DNA of 64,000 nucleotides. Source: JACVRM01 sp963755085 (lineage in GTDB: Bacteria; Actinomycetota; Thermoleophilia; Gaiellales; Gaiellaceae). Positions 33,639 through 42,767 of this stretch are shown piece by piece (position 1 is the stretch's first letter; every line of letters starts with the position of its first letter). The DNA is taken from assembly GCA_963755085.1 (NCBI GenBank), contig CAVWIN010000014.1, forward strand, positions 62,001 through 126,000. Reading direction: 5' to 3'. The notes under the pieces are model-generated. The model was not told the DNA's origin. It saw only the letters and a program-made list of their open reading frames with translations, and searched no databases. The position numbers were made by a program, and so were the translations under genes.

Positions 33639-34384
33639 GCGGCCAGGTGATCGAGGACCGCGCGCGAGAACGCCTCGGGCTGCCCGACGTTCGCGAGGTG
33701 AGCGTCGTCGTTCAGCACGACGAGCTCGGCGCCGGGGATCGCCGCCGCCAGCTCGCGGCAGATCACCGGAGTCGTGGCGGGGTCATCCGCTCCGGCGAGG
33801 ACGAGCGTGTGCGCGCCGATGCGAACGACCTCGTCGCGGACGTCGAAGTTGCCGACGGCCTCGCAGCAGCGCGCGTAGCCCTCGGAGGAAGTCGAGACGA
33901 GCATGTCGCGGTAGCGTCGCACGGTGTCCGGCTCCGCGTCGCGGAAGCGTGCGGTGAACCACCGTTCCAGCACGGCGTCGGCGACCGATTCCACGCCGTG
34001 CGCTCGCACCGCGACCGCCCGCTCGCCGTACGCACCCGCATTCGGGAAGCGCGCCGCCGTGCACGCGAGCACGAGGCGGTCGACACGGTCGGGCACGTCG
34101 AGCGCGATTCGCATCGCGACTGCACCGCCGAGCGAAAGCCCGCAGACGGAGAACCGCTCGACGTCCTGCGCATCGACGAGGGCGAGCGCGTCCCTCGCGA
34201 ACGCGTCCACGCTCGCCTTGTCTGGAAGCGCGGAGGCGCCGTGCCCCGGGTGGTCGTAGCGAAGCACCCGAAAGCCGGCGAGCGCGCCGAGCTGCTGCTC
34301 CCACATCGCAGACGTCGTCCCCAGGGAGCCCGACAGCAGTACGACAGGCGCGTCTGGCGGGCCCTCGAACCGGTGGGCAAGCAC
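33635..34384 (-). CDS. pcaD: 3-oxoadipate enol-lactonase
   Basis: 249 residues of an alpha/beta hydrolase. The GTG start lies 1 nt after the pcaB stop and gives VLAHRFEGPPDAP. The oxyanion region is LLSGSLGTTSAMWEQQL, the nucleophile elbow is VCGLSLGGAVAM, the acid is in VLAGADDPATTP and the His in DDAHLANVGQPEAF. It hydrolyses the enol-lactone to 3-oxoadipate. Confidence 0.92.
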   Translation of the reverse strand: MLAHRFEGPPDAPVVLLSGSLGTTSAMWEQQLGALAGFRVLRYDHPGHGASALPDKASVDAFARDALALVDAQDVERFSVCGLSLGGAVAMRIALDVPDRVDRLVLACTAARFPNAGAYGERAVAVRAHGVESVADAVLERWFTARFRDAEPDTVRRYRDMLVSTSSEGYARCCEAVGNFDVRDEVVRIGAHTLVLAGADDPATTPVICRELAAAIPGAELVVLNDDAHLANVGQPEAFSRAVLDHLAA

Positions 34385-34385
34385 C

Positions 34386-35528
34386 TCAGTTGCCGCGGTA
34401 GCGCGCCAGCGCCCGGTCGACGAACGCGCCGGACGCACCGAGGTAGTCGTCCGGGCGCAACTCACGTCCCGGGAAGAACCGCTCCGCCTCGGCCATGGTC
34501 TCCGGCCGGATGTTCGCGCGCATCCGCTCGACGTCGACTTCGAGCCCGTCGAGCGCCCCCCCGACCGCCGCTGCCGCGCCGCCGGTGAACGCGAGCGCAT
34601 CCGACATCGCCCCCCACTCCGCATGCCAGGCACCGGCGGCCCGTTCCTGCTCGTGGCCGCCGTCGATCAGCGCGGTCGCGGCGACCCGTGCGCGGCGCGC
34701 GCACGCGCGTGCGAGCGTGGCGCCCGTCGGGTTCTGCTTGTGCGGCATCGTCGATGACCCGCCCGGCCTCGCCTCCCGGACCTCGCCGACCTCCGTCTGC
34801 GCGAGGAGCACCAGGTCGAGTGCGACCTTCTCGAGCGCTGCGGCGGCAACCGCGAGCGCGGCGCCCAGCCGCGCGACCGGAGCGCGATTGGCATGCCAGG
34901 GCACCGGCGCCTCGATCAGCCCGAGTTCCTCCGCGTAGAGCCGGCTCACCTCGATCCCGTTGTCACCGAGCGCCGCGAGCGTGCCCGCAGCGCCACCGAG
35001 CTGGGCCGGGAGCTCAGCGCCGGCCAGTTGCTCGCGCGCGTCGGCGACGGCCACGAGCCAGCCGGCCGCCTTGAGCCCGAAGGTCGTCGGCGTTGCCTGC
35101 TGCAGCAGCGTGCGTCCGGCCATGACCGTGCCGCGGTGGGCGTCCGCGAGGCGCGCACAGGCGGCGGCGACGCCGTCCAGTTCCTCCAGGACGAGCGCGA
35201 GCGCGCGCTTCACGACGAGCGCCGCCGCAGTGTCGACGATGTCCTGGCTCGTGGCGCCGTGGTGCGCGTACTCGGCGTGGTCGCGCAACGCTCGCGCGAG
35301 CGGCTCGGCCGGGTTGCCCGCGCTCCTGCCCTCGGCAGCCAGCCGCTCCGGGTCGAACGCCGCTCGCGTCGCCTCGGCGACGGCGGCGGCCGCGGCGTCC
35401 GTGATCACGCCCGCCTCGGCCTCGGCCGTCGCGAGCGCACACTCCGCCTCGAGCATCGCCTCCGTCCAGGCGCCGTCGCCGACGGCGGCGCGCAGCCGGG
35501 CCGGGACGAAGAGTGCGCTAAAGGGCAA
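34386..35528 (-). CDS. pcaB: 3-carboxy-cis,cis-muconate cycloisomerase
   Basis: 380 residues of the fumarase/aspartase superfamily. The signature loop is GSSTMPHKQNPTGATLA, and the superfamily His region is HHGATSQDIVDTA. The TTG start at 35528 overlaps the end of pcaG by 11 nt and yields MPFSALFVPARLRAAVGD, which matches the family start; no ATG or GTG is nearby. At 380 residues it is shorter than typical PcaB (about 450), lacking part of the C-terminal domain. It cyclises 3-carboxymuconate to 4-carboxymuconolactone. Confidence 0.92.
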   Translation of the reverse strand: MPFSALFVPARLRAAVGDGAWTEAMLEAECALATAEAEAGVITDAAAAAVAEATRAAFDPERLAAEGRSAGNPAEPLARALRDHAEYAHHGATSQDIVDTAAALVVKRALALVLEELDGVAAACARLADAHRGTVMAGRTLLQQATPTTFGLKAAGWLVAVADAREQLAGAELPAQLGGAAGTLAALGDNGIEVSRLYAEELGLIEAPVPWHANRAPVARLGAALAVAAAALEKVALDLVLLAQTEVGEVREARPGGSSTMPHKQNPTGATLARACARRARVAATALIDGGHEQERAAGAWHAEWGAMSDALAFTGGAAAAVGGALDGLEVDVERMRANIRPETMAEAERFFPGRELRPDDYLGASGAFVDRALARYRGN

Positions 35529-36006
35529 AGAACACCGTCGCCCGCTCGCCTTGCATGCGGACGTCGAACCGGAGGCCACCTTCCTCCTCGCTGGCGACGA
35601 GCGTCGCGCGGTCGGCCTCTGGCAGTGACGCAAGCACCGGGTCGCGCCCGTTCGCCGCTGCCTCGTCCGGGAAGTACATGCGCGTCAGCTGATGCCGCAG
35701 CAGCCCGCGCGCGAAGACGTAGACGTCCAGGCGTGGCGCGTCGGGCGGCCGCCCCTCCGGCCTGCCGACGACGAGCTCGAAGGCGCCATCCGCGGTCGTG
35801 CCCGAGCGGCCCCAGCGCCGACTCGTGGCGTCCCAGGCCTCGATGACGGCGTCGCCGATCGCCTCGCCCGCCCCGTCGTAGACCGTGCCCCGCAGACGGA
35901 TTGCCGCCGGATCGCTGGGATCGACGAGCTCGTGGTCGGGACGGCGGCACAGCCCGATGGCGTAGTAGGGCCCGACGGTCTGGGAGGGTGTGGCCGGAAG
36001 AGTCAA
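35518..36006 (-). CDS. pcaG: protocatechuate 3,4-dioxygenase alpha subunit
   Basis: 162 residues from TTG in a TTGA overlap with the pcaH stop, giving MTLPATPSQTVGPYYAIGL, the normal PcaG N-terminus. The intradiol fold is visible (LRGTVYDGAGEAIGDAVIEAWDA; DVYVFARGLLRHQLTRMYFPDEA). As expected for the alpha subunit the iron ligands are not conserved. It forms the alpha-beta unit with PcaH. Confidence 0.93.
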   Translation of the reverse strand: MTLPATPSQTVGPYYAIGLCRRPDHELVDPSDPAAIRLRGTVYDGAGEAIGDAVIEAWDATSRRWGRSGTTADGAFELVVGRPEGRPPDAPRLDVYVFARGLLRHQLTRMYFPDEAAANGRDPVLASLPEADRATLVASEEEGGLRFDVRMQGERATVFFAL

Positions 36007-36701
36007 TCGACGTCGGGCGGTGTCGTCCGCGGCCCGCCCCGACCGACCACGATGTCCCACGTGTAGCCGAGCGCCCAGGCCTCCTCGGTCACGTCCATGT
36101 CCAGCTTCGCGACCAGCAGGTCGCGCGCGCGCGGGTCGCGGACCGCGTTGAAGATCGGATCGAACTCGAACAGGGGGTCGCCCGGGAAGTACATCTGCGT
36201 GACCAGCCGCTCCGCGAAGAGACGGCCGAACAGTGAGAAGTGGATGTGCGCCGGTCGCCAGGCGTTCGGATGGTTCCCCCAGGGATATGCGCCGGGCTTG
36301 ACGGTGACGAAGCGGTATCGCCCCTCGGCGTCGGTCAGGCAGCGCCCGGCGCCGGCGAAGTTCGGGTCGAGCGGTGCCGGATGCCGGTCGATCTCATGGC
36401 GGTAGCGGCCCGCTGCGTTGGCCTGCCAGACCTCGACCAGGGCCCCGGCGATGGACCGCCCGTCCTCGTCGGTCACCCGTCCCTGGACGATGATTCGCTC
36501 GCCGAGCGGCTCTCCGGAGCCCTGGGTGGTCAGGTCGCTGTCGCCGGGCTCGAGCGCTTGCTCGCCGAAGACGGGGCCGCCGATATCTCGGAACCGCTCC
36601 GGCAGCACCACCAAGGGACGGCCGGGGGCGCGGAGACGCGTCGAGCGGTAGTCCGGCCAGTCGACCTGGACGTCGGTGTTGATGCGCTCGGTCGTCGTCA
36701 T
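36003..36701 (-). CDS. pcaH: protocatechuate 3,4-dioxygenase beta subunit
   Basis: 232 residues. The Fe(III) ligands are readable: Tyr in GRYRFVTVKPGAYPWG and YPWGNHPNAWRP, then His-Ile-His in AHIHFSLFG. The N-terminal RSTRLRAPGRPLVVLPE is typical. The enzyme opens the protocatechuate ring between the hydroxyls to give 3-carboxy-cis,cis-muconate. The ATG overlaps the pcaJ stop. Confidence 0.94.
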   Translation of the reverse strand: MTTTERINTDVQVDWPDYRSTRLRAPGRPLVVLPERFRDIGGPVFGEQALEPGDSDLTTQGSGEPLGERIIVQGRVTDEDGRSIAGALVEVWQANAAGRYRHEIDRHPAPLDPNFAGAGRCLTDAEGRYRFVTVKPGAYPWGNHPNAWRPAHIHFSLFGRLFAERLVTQMYFPGDPLFEFDPIFNAVRDPRARDLLVAKLDMDVTEEAWALGYTWDIVVGRGGPRTTPPDVD

Positions 36702-37411
36702 CCGCGCGCCTGCTGGAGCCGTCGCAGCGCAACGAGCTCCGATTCGCTCGGCGGCCGCGTGACGGCCAGGTTGTCGGCCACGTCGAGATCCCAGCCGGTC
36801 GCGGCGCGAACGCAGTCGAGATCGACGCCTGGATGCATCCCTGTAAGCCTAAGCTCACCGGTCCCGTCACGCGGCTCCAGAACGCCCAGATCGGTGATCA
36901 CGACGCGGACGCGCTCGCCGCGGCTCGAGCGGAAGTCGAGCCGCTCGACGAACGCCCGGGTCGTCTGTCGCAGCATGACGAAGACGTCGCGGACCTGCGT
37001 GGCGATCTCGGGTGCGCCGCCGGCGCCCGGCAGCCGAACCCTCGGCGCCGAGTAGGGCCCGATCACCGTGCTGTTGAGGTTGCCGTGGCGGTCGATCTGC
37101 GCGGCGCCGAGAAAGCCGACGTCGACGCGGCCGCCCTGCAGCCAGTAGCCGAACATCTCGGGCACGGAGACCACCGTGTCTGCGGTCTCCGCGAGCTCCC
37201 CGTCGCCAATCGAAAGCGGCAGCCGGGTGGGTTTCGCGCCGATCGTCCCGCTCTCGTAGATCAGGACGCACTCCGGCGCGTGGGTTGCCCGCGCCAGGTT
37301 GGCGGCCAAGCTCGGCAGCCCGATGCCGACGAAGCAGACCGTCCCGTTATGCAGGCGCCGGGCCGCCTCCACGGCCATCATGTCGTCGGCGGTGTACGTG
37401 GGCCCGGTCAC
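36698..37411 (-). CDS. pcaJ: 3-oxoadipate CoA-transferase beta subunit
   Basis: 237 residues from GTG in a GTGA overlap with pcaI. The catalytic Glu is in VLIYESGTIGA; further blocks are CFVGIGLPSLAANLARA, FGYWLQGGRVDVGFLGAAQ and VRLPGAGGAPEIATQ. Clearly paralogous to the beta subunit at 12.1 kb, but here placed inside the pca operon, so 3-oxoadipate is the likely acceptor and succinyl-CoA the donor. Confidence 0.88.
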   Translation of the reverse strand: MTGPTYTADDMMAVEAARRLHNGTVCFVGIGLPSLAANLARATHAPECVLIYESGTIGAKPTRLPLSIGDGELAETADTVVSVPEMFGYWLQGGRVDVGFLGAAQIDRHGNLNSTVIGPYSAPRVRLPGAGGAPEIATQVRDVFVMLRQTTRAFVERLDFRSSRGERVRVVITDLGVLEPRDGTGELRLTGMHPGVDLDCVRAATGWDLDVADNLAVTRPPSESELVALRRLQQARG

Positions 37412-38262
37412 GCGCTTACCGTCTCGCTCGCCAGGCTGCGCCGGTACTCCTCGAAGTCGCGGGTGCCGCGCACATGGCGGTCGATCCACTCGGTGAAGCG
37501 GTCACGGTCACGGCTGATCTCGTCCCAGCCGACGTAGAAGCCGTTGTCGCGGTCGTAGTATCCGTGCGCGTACGAGGGATGGGCGCCGCCGGGGACGACG
37601 CAGACGGCGTCGACGACCCACCCGGGGATGACGATGCCCTGCGGCTTCGCCTCGAGCTCGTCGACCAGCTCCTCCACGGTGACGATCGAGCGCGCGGAGG
37701 CAAGCACGACCTCCTTCTGGACGCCGACGATTCCCCATAGCTGGACGTTGCCGTGGCGATCGGCCTGCTGGGCATGGACGATGCCGACGTCGGGCCGGTG
37801 CGCGGGGACTGCCGCGAGCTGCTCGCCCGTGAACGGACAGGTGACCGAGCCGAGCTGGGTGTGTTCGGCCAGGTCGGTGCCCTGGTAGCCGCGCAATACG
37901 CCGAACGGCAAGTTGGCGGCGCCGGCGGCATAGGCAGCCGCCATGCCGGCGTGCGAGTGCTCGACCAGCTCCAGCGGGCCGGGCCAGCCGTGTTCCACCG
38001 CGTCGCGCAGCCGGTGCAGCGACCCGACGCCGGGGTTGCCTCCCCAGGAGAAGACCAGCCGCCGAGCGCAGCCGGCGCCGATCAGCTGATCGAAGATGAC
38101 GTCGGGCGTCATCCGGACCAGCGTCAGGTCGCGCCGGCCCTGGCGGATCAGCTCGTGCCCGGCGGCGTGCGGGATCAGATGGGTGAAGCCCTCCGCGGCC
38201 ACGGTGTCACCATCCGACACCAGCGTCGCCACGGCGTCCGTGAGGCTCATGATCGGTGCCAT
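37408..38262 (-). CDS. pcaI: 3-oxoadipate CoA-transferase alpha subunit
   Basis: About 284 residues. The ATG at 38262 begins MAPIMSLTDAVATLVSDGD; a TTG four codons upstream or an ATG four codons downstream are alternatives. Conserved blocks are AAEGFTHLIPHAAGHELIRQ, VFSWGGNPGVGSLHRLRDA and VHAQQADRHGNVQLWG. Roughly two thirds identical to the alpha subunit at 12.9 kb. It is separated from pobA by 83 nt, the largest gap in this operon, with no evident promoter there. Confidence 0.88.
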   Translation of the reverse strand: MAPIMSLTDAVATLVSDGDTVAAEGFTHLIPHAAGHELIRQGRRDLTLVRMTPDVIFDQLIGAGCARRLVFSWGGNPGVGSLHRLRDAVEHGWPGPLELVEHSHAGMAAAYAAGAANLPFGVLRGYQGTDLAEHTQLGSVTCPFTGEQLAAVPAHRPDVGIVHAQQADRHGNVQLWGIVGVQKEVVLASARSIVTVEELVDELEAKPQGIVIPGWVVDAVCVVPGGAHPSYAHGYYDRDNGFYVGWDEISRDRDRFTEWIDRHVRGTRDFEEYRRSLASETVSA

Positions 38263-38345
38263 CGACGACGGCAAACGCTAACGCTCCTCCACGCCGACGC
38301 TCCATGCGTGCGTCGCCAGATAGCCGACCGACAGCGTCATCGCGG

Positions 38346-39515
38346 TCAGCCCGGATCGAGGCCGACGTAATTCTCCGCGAGCGAGGTGGCCGCAGCCCGC
38401 GACGTCGTCACGTATCGCAGCTGCGAGTGCTGGAGCTGCAGGTCGAATGGGTCGTCGCCGGGCAGACGGTGGAGCATCGTGGTCATCCACCAGGAGAAGT
38501 GCTCGCAGCGCCAGACCCGCCGCAGGCACGCGTCGGAATACGCGTCGAGCAGCGCACTGCTGCCCCTCGCATACCAGTCGACGAGGGCCTCGGCCAGGAG
38601 GCGCACGTCCTGGATGGCGAGGTTGAGGCCTTTAGCCCCTGTGGGCGGCACGATATGGGCTGCGTCGCCGGCGAGGTACAGGGACCCGTGCTGCATCGGC
38701 TCGGCGACGTAACTGCGCATGCCCGTGACGCCCTTCTCGAGGACGGGGCCGTCGGCGAGCGTCCACCCGTCGAGCGCCGTGCGCCGCCGCAGCTCCGTCC
38801 AGATGCGGTCGTCATCCCAGGCCGCGATGTCCTCGTCGTGGTCGACCTGCAGGTAGAGGCGTGACAACCGCGGCGAGCGGAGGGAGAGCAGCGCGAAGCC
38901 CTGAGGGTTGTGCGCGTAGACGAGCTCGTCGCTGGACGGTGCGACCTCGGCCAGGATGCCGAGCCAGCCGAACGGGTACTCGCGCGAGAACTCGCGCAGC
39001 ACACCCCGTGGGATGCTCTCCCTGCAGACCCCGTGGTAGCCGTCGCAGCCGGCGATCACGTCGCAGACCAGCTCCTGTGCCTGTCCCTCGCGAACGAATG
39101 TGATCCGCGGCCGCTCGGAGTCGAGGTCGTGGACGGCGACCTCGTCGACCTCGAAATGGAGTGGCAGGCCGGCCCCGAGGCGCGCGGCGATCAGGTCCTT
39201 CACGACCTCGGTCTGCCCGTAGATCAGGATCGAGCTGCCGGTGAGCTCGCGCATGGGCACGTGGTGGCGCTCGCCGTCGAACTGGAGGTAGATGCCGTCG
39301 TGCTCGATGCCTTCGCGATCCATGCGCTCACCAACGCCGGCCTCCCGTAGCAGGCGCACCGTGCCCTGCTCGAGAACGCCGGCACGGATCCGCTGCTCGA
39401 CGTAGTCGCGGCTGCGGTTCTCGAGCACGACCGATTCGATGCCCTCGCAGGCGAGCAGCTGCGCGAGCGTGAGGCCGGCTGGGCCGGCGCCGACGATGCC
39501 GACCTGCGTTCTCAG
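38346..39515 (-). CDS. pobA: 4-hydroxybenzoate 3-monooxygenase
   Basis: 389 residues of an FAD hydroxylase. Nucleotide site VGIVGAGPAGLTLAQLL, then the DG motif VIAGCDGYHGVCRESIPRG and the GD motif YLAGDAAHIVPPTGAKGLNLAIQD, typical of PobA. No ATG, GTG or TTG lies near the start. Reading from CTG at 39515 gives (M)RTQVGIVGAGPAG, which aligns residue for residue with the MKTQVAIIGAGP start of known PobA, and the CTG overlaps the aldehyde-dehydrogenase stop (CTGA). It makes protocatechuate for the following pca enzymes. Confidence 0.92.
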   Translation of the reverse strand: MRTQVGIVGAGPAGLTLAQLLACEGIESVVLENRSRDYVEQRIRAGVLEQGTVRLLREAGVGERMDREGIEHDGIYLQFDGERHHVPMRELTGSSILIYGQTEVVKDLIAARLGAGLPLHFEVDEVAVHDLDSERPRITFVREGQAQELVCDVIAGCDGYHGVCRESIPRGVLREFSREYPFGWLGILAEVAPSSDELVYAHNPQGFALLSLRSPRLSRLYLQVDHDEDIAAWDDDRIWTELRRRTALDGWTLADGPVLEKGVTGMRSYVAEPMQHGSLYLAGDAAHIVPPTGAKGLNLAIQDVRLLAEALVDWYARGSSALLDAYSDACLRRVWRCEHFSWWMTTMLHRLPGDDPFDLQLQHSQLRYVTTSRAAATSLAENYVGLDPG

Positions 39516-40984
39516 AACGGGAACGGGTGTGATCCGCTCTGCACCGTCACCCAGTGCACCTCCGTGAACTCGTTGATCGCTGCGCTGCCGCCGAAGCGCC
39601 CGAGCCCGCTGCCCTTGACACCACCGAACGGCATCTGCGGCTCGTCGCCGACCGGCTGGTCGTTCACGTGCACGATCCCTGCCTGGATGCGCCTCGCGAG
39701 CGCGAGGCCGCGGTCGGTGTCGCTCGTCAGGATCCCGGACGCGAGCCCGTAGGTGGTGTCGTTCGCCCGCTCGACCGCCTCGTCCGCAGAGTCGACCACC
39801 TCGATCCCGACGACAGGCCCGAATGTCTCGAAACGGGCGAAGTCCGCCTCGGCCGGAACGTCGGCGAGGATCGTCGGCTGAAAGCACGGCCCGGAGGCGT
39901 TGCCGCCCGCGAGCACCTTTGCGCCCTTCGCGACGGCATCATCGACGCGCGCCTTCACCCCGGCCAGCGCCTGCTCCGTGATGAGCGGCCCGATGATCGT
40001 GTCCTGCTCTCGTGGGTCGCCCACCTTGAGCCCCTGCGCTTTCGCGGCAAGCCGCTCGGCGAAGGCGTCCGCGATCGGCCGCTCGACGATGATTCGGCGC
40101 GCCGACATGCAGATCTGGCCCTGGTGGAGGAACGCGCCGAACGCGCTCGCGTCGACGGCGTAGTCCAGGTCGGCGTCGGCAAGGACGATGAGCGGGTTGT
40201 AGCCGCCGAGCTCGAGCACGACCCGCTTGAGGTTCCGGCCGGCTGCCTCGGCAAGCTTGCGCCCCGTTTCCGTCGACCCCGTGAAGTTGATGCAGCGCAC
40301 GGCCGGATGCTCGACGAGGGCATCGCCGATCGTCGCCGCCTCGCCCGGCGCGTGGGTGACGACGTTGAGCGCGCCGGCCGGCAGCCCCGCCTCGCTGAAG
40401 ATCTCCGCCCAGAGCAACCCGCCCACGTAGGGGGAGAGCTCCGACGGCTTGAGGACGACGGTGTTGCCGAGCGCGAGCGGCGCCGCGATCGAGCGTGCGG
40501 ACAGGATCAGGGCGGCGTTCCACGGCGCGATCGCGCCCACGACGCCGACCGGCCGACGGACGCCCATCGCGAACGCGCCGGTATCCGACGGGATGATCTC
40601 GCCGAGCGGTGCATACGCGAGCGCGGCCGCCTGGCGGAAGAGGCCGGGCACGAAGTGGAGCTGGAACATCGAAAAGCCGAAGGTGCAGCCGGTCTCACGC
40701 GTCAGCCACGACCCGACCTCGTCGGCGCGTGCCTCGAGCACGTCGGCGGCCTTGAGGAAGACGCGTTGTCGTTCCGCGGGCGGTGTCTGCGACCAGCCCT
40801 CGAAGGCCACCGCTGCGGCGTCGATCGCCCCGCGAGCGTCGGCCGCGCCGCCCGAGCTCACCGTCGCGATGACTTGGCCCGTGAACGGATCCAGGTCATC
40901 GAACGTCGAGCCGCCGGCGCCGTCTCGCCACTCGCCCCCGATGAAGAGCCGGCACTCCTTCGCTCCTGTCTCGACTGCTGCCAC
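39512..40984 (-). CDS. aromatic aldehyde dehydrogenase (vanillin/hydroxybenzaldehyde type)
   Basis: 490 residues from GTG at 40984, 4 nt behind a GGAGGAGG ribosome site. Catalytic Asn in IAPWNAALILSARS, Glu in VVLELGGYNPLIV, Cys in HQGQICMSARRI. The ending FGGVKGSGLGRFGGSAAINE then FTEVHWVTVQ is characteristic of benzaldehyde/vanillin dehydrogenases. First gene of the pob-pca operon, so 4-hydroxybenzaldehyde (or benzaldehyde) to the acid is the expected step. Its TGA overlaps the pobA CTG. Confidence 0.85.
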   Translation of the reverse strand: MAAVETGAKECRLFIGGEWRDGAGGSTFDDLDPFTGQVIATVSSGGAADARGAIDAAAVAFEGWSQTPPAERQRVFLKAADVLEARADEVGSWLTRETGCTFGFSMFQLHFVPGLFRQAAALAYAPLGEIIPSDTGAFAMGVRRPVGVVGAIAPWNAALILSARSIAAPLALGNTVVLKPSELSPYVGGLLWAEIFSEAGLPAGALNVVTHAPGEAATIGDALVEHPAVRCINFTGSTETGRKLAEAAGRNLKRVVLELGGYNPLIVLADADLDYAVDASAFGAFLHQGQICMSARRIIVERPIADAFAERLAAKAQGLKVGDPREQDTIIGPLITEQALAGVKARVDDAVAKGAKVLAGGNASGPCFQPTILADVPAEADFARFETFGPVVGIEVVDSADEAVERANDTTYGLASGILTSDTDRGLALARRIQAGIVHVNDQPVGDEPQMPFGGVKGSGLGRFGGSAAINEFTEVHWVTVQSGSHPFPF

Positions 40985-41068
40985 GTCGACCTCCTCCTTC
41001 GTCCACTGCGCCGTTGCCCGCCCGGAGTGGATTTTCACTACTCGCTGCACGGTCCGCTTCGTCCTGGC

Positions 41069-41098
41069 AACCTATGGCCCGACTTGTCGAATGGTCAA
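41069..41098 (-). promoter_or_regulatory. promoter of the aromatic operon
   Basis: On the minus strand TTGACC (41098-41093), 18 nt, TAGGTT (41074-41069), giving a leader of roughly 78 nt to the GTG. The IclR-type palindrome begins 7 nt upstream of the -35 box, an activator position. Confidence 0.55.
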
Positions 41099-41104
41099 GA
41101 CGAT

Positions 41105-41121
41105 GTTTGGATAGTCGGAAC
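41105..41121. promoter_or_regulatory. IclR/PobR-type operator between ALDH and iclR
   Basis: GTTTGGATAGTCGGAAC is an imperfect inverted repeat around a central A. It differs at three positions from the perfect GTTCCGATAATCGGAAC at 45731. It abuts the regulator GTG at 41122 on one side and the operon -35 box on the other, so one protein could repress itself and activate the operon. Confidence 0.5.
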
Positions 41122-41931
41122 GTGCAGACCCTAGACGTCCGCTCGTCCTCGCCCGGCCGGTACTCGCAGTCGCTCGAGCGCGGGCTGGCCATCCTCTCGT
41201 CGTTCACCGCGTCCCGGGCGCTCCTCGGCATCAGCGACCTCGCCCGCATGCTCGATCTCAACCGCAGCACCACGCACCGGTACGTGTCGACCCTGGTGGC
41301 GCTCGGCTACCTCGAGCAGGACACGGCGACGCGCAGATACCGCCTCGGCCCGCGCGTGATCGACCTCGGCCTCTCCGCGATCAACTCGATGGAGCTGCGC
41401 GAGATCTCGCTCCCCCACCTTCAGCAGCTGAGCGACGAGACGGGCTACACCGTCAACCTCGCGATCCTGGACGGCGGCGACGTCGTCTACATCGAGCGCT
41501 GCCGGAGCATCAGCGCGAGCCAGCGCGAGCTCGAGCTCAGCCTGCACGTCGGCTCGCGGCTGCCCGCGTACTGCACCTCGATGGGGAAAGTGCTGCTCGC
41601 CCACCTGCCGGACGGCCGCCTCGATGACGTCCTGGCAGGGATGGAGCTCACGCGCCGCGGGCCCAACACGCTGACCTCGCGGGCCGCACTGCGCGCGGAG
41701 CTCGAATCGGTGCGCACCGCCGGGCTCGCCGTCAACAACGAGGAGCTGGCGTACGGGCTCCGCTCGATCGCGGCGCCCGTGCACGGCGCGTCCGGCGCGG
41801 TCGCGGCCGCGGTCAACATCGCCGTGCACCGGTCGCGCGGCACGATGGACGAGCTCGTCGCGCAGTTCGGCCAGGCGCTGAAGCGGACGGCCGAGGCCAT
41901 CGCAGCCCGCGCGGGGTACCGGCCGGCATGA
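41122..41931 (+). CDS. IclR family regulator (PobR/PcaR-like)
   Basis: 269 residues from GTG. Winged helix SLERGLAILSSFTASRALLGI, SDLARMLDLNRSTTHRYVSTLVALGYL (in parts), then the effector domain GYTVNLAILDGGDVVYIERC, LPAYCTSMGKVLLAHLPDG and GLRSIAAPVHG. Divergent from the aldehyde dehydrogenase/pobA/pca operon and in one transcript with the ABC transporter (ATGA overlap). The obvious candidate for the aromatic-acid sensor of this cluster. Confidence 0.88.
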   Translation: MQTLDVRSSSPGRYSQSLERGLAILSSFTASRALLGISDLARMLDLNRSTTHRYVSTLVALGYLEQDTATRRYRLGPRVIDLGLSAINSMELREISLPHLQQLSDETGYTVNLAILDGGDVVYIERCRSISASQRELELSLHVGSRLPAYCTSMGKVLLAHLPDGRLDDVLAGMELTRRGPNTLTSRAALRAELESVRTAGLAVNNEELAYGLRSIAAPVHGASGAVAAAVNIAVHRSRGTMDELVAQFGQALKRTAEAIAARAGYRPA

Positions 41932-42767
41932 GCGTCGAGGCGCTCGAGGGCGTGCGGCCGCAGGCGCGGACGCGCCCGCGCGTCTCGCGGCAGCGCGCGC
42001 TCGAGGTGGCGGTCTTCGCGGCCTCGATCGCGGCTGCGCTCGTCGTCTGGGAGCTCGTCTCCCGGACGGGGCTGATCGACGAGCGCGACCTGCCGCCGAT
42101 GAGCGCGGCGTTCACCGAGCTCTGGCACCTCATGGGCACGCAGGACTTCTGGATCGCGTTCGCGCGCACCGTCCGGGGCTGGTTCATCGGGTTGACCCTG
42201 GCCACGCTCCTCGCCGTCCCGATCGGCATCGTCATCGGCGCAAGCGATTTCGCCCACGCAGCCTTCCGTGTCCCGATCGAGTTTCTCCGCCCCATCCCCT
42301 CGGCGGCGCTGATCCCGCTGCTCTTCCTCACGCTGGGAACGAACATCAACAGCGAGATCTTCCTGGCCACCTTCGGCGCGTTCTGGCCCATCCTCATCCA
42401 GACCATGTACGGCGTCCACGACGTCGACCCGGTCGCGACGGAGACGGCGCGGGCGTTCGGGATCGGCAAGCTCGAGACCCTCTACCGCATCACGCTGCCG
42501 AGCTCGGTGCCGTACATCATCACCGGCGTCCGGATCGCGTCGACGGTGGCGCTGATCCTTGCCTTCACGGCCGAGCTCTTCATGGGCATCCCCGGGCTGG
42601 GACAGATGCTCAACATTGCGCAGGCCTACGGCCTGAACGACCAGCTGTACGCCCTGGCCATCGCCACAGGGTTCCTGGGCATCGGCATCCACCTGCTGAT
42701 GTCGGCGTTCGAGGTCCGCGTCCTGCGCTGGCATCCCTCCCAGCGCTTCGGAGGCGTGTCCACATGA
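41928..42767 (+). CDS. NitT/TauT-type ABC transporter permease 1
   Basis: 279 residues, about six hydrophobic spans. BPD_transp_1 features: FARTVRGWFIGLTLATLLAVPIGI, RPIPSAALIPLLFLTLG, ETARAFGIGKLETLYRITLPSS (EAA loop). The SsuC/TauC family imports small organic acids, sulfonates, nitrate or aromatic acids. Overlaps its neighbours by ATGA on both sides. Confidence 0.9.
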   Translation: MSVEALEGVRPQARTRPRVSRQRALEVAVFAASIAAALVVWELVSRTGLIDERDLPPMSAAFTELWHLMGTQDFWIAFARTVRGWFIGLTLATLLAVPIGIVIGASDFAHAAFRVPIEFLRPIPSAALIPLLFLTLGTNINSEIFLATFGAFWPILIQTMYGVHDVDPVATETARAFGIGKLETLYRITLPSSVPYIITGVRIASTVALILAFTAELFMGIPGLGQMLNIAQAYGLNDQLYALAIATGFLGIGIHLLMSAFEVRVLRWHPSQRFGGVST

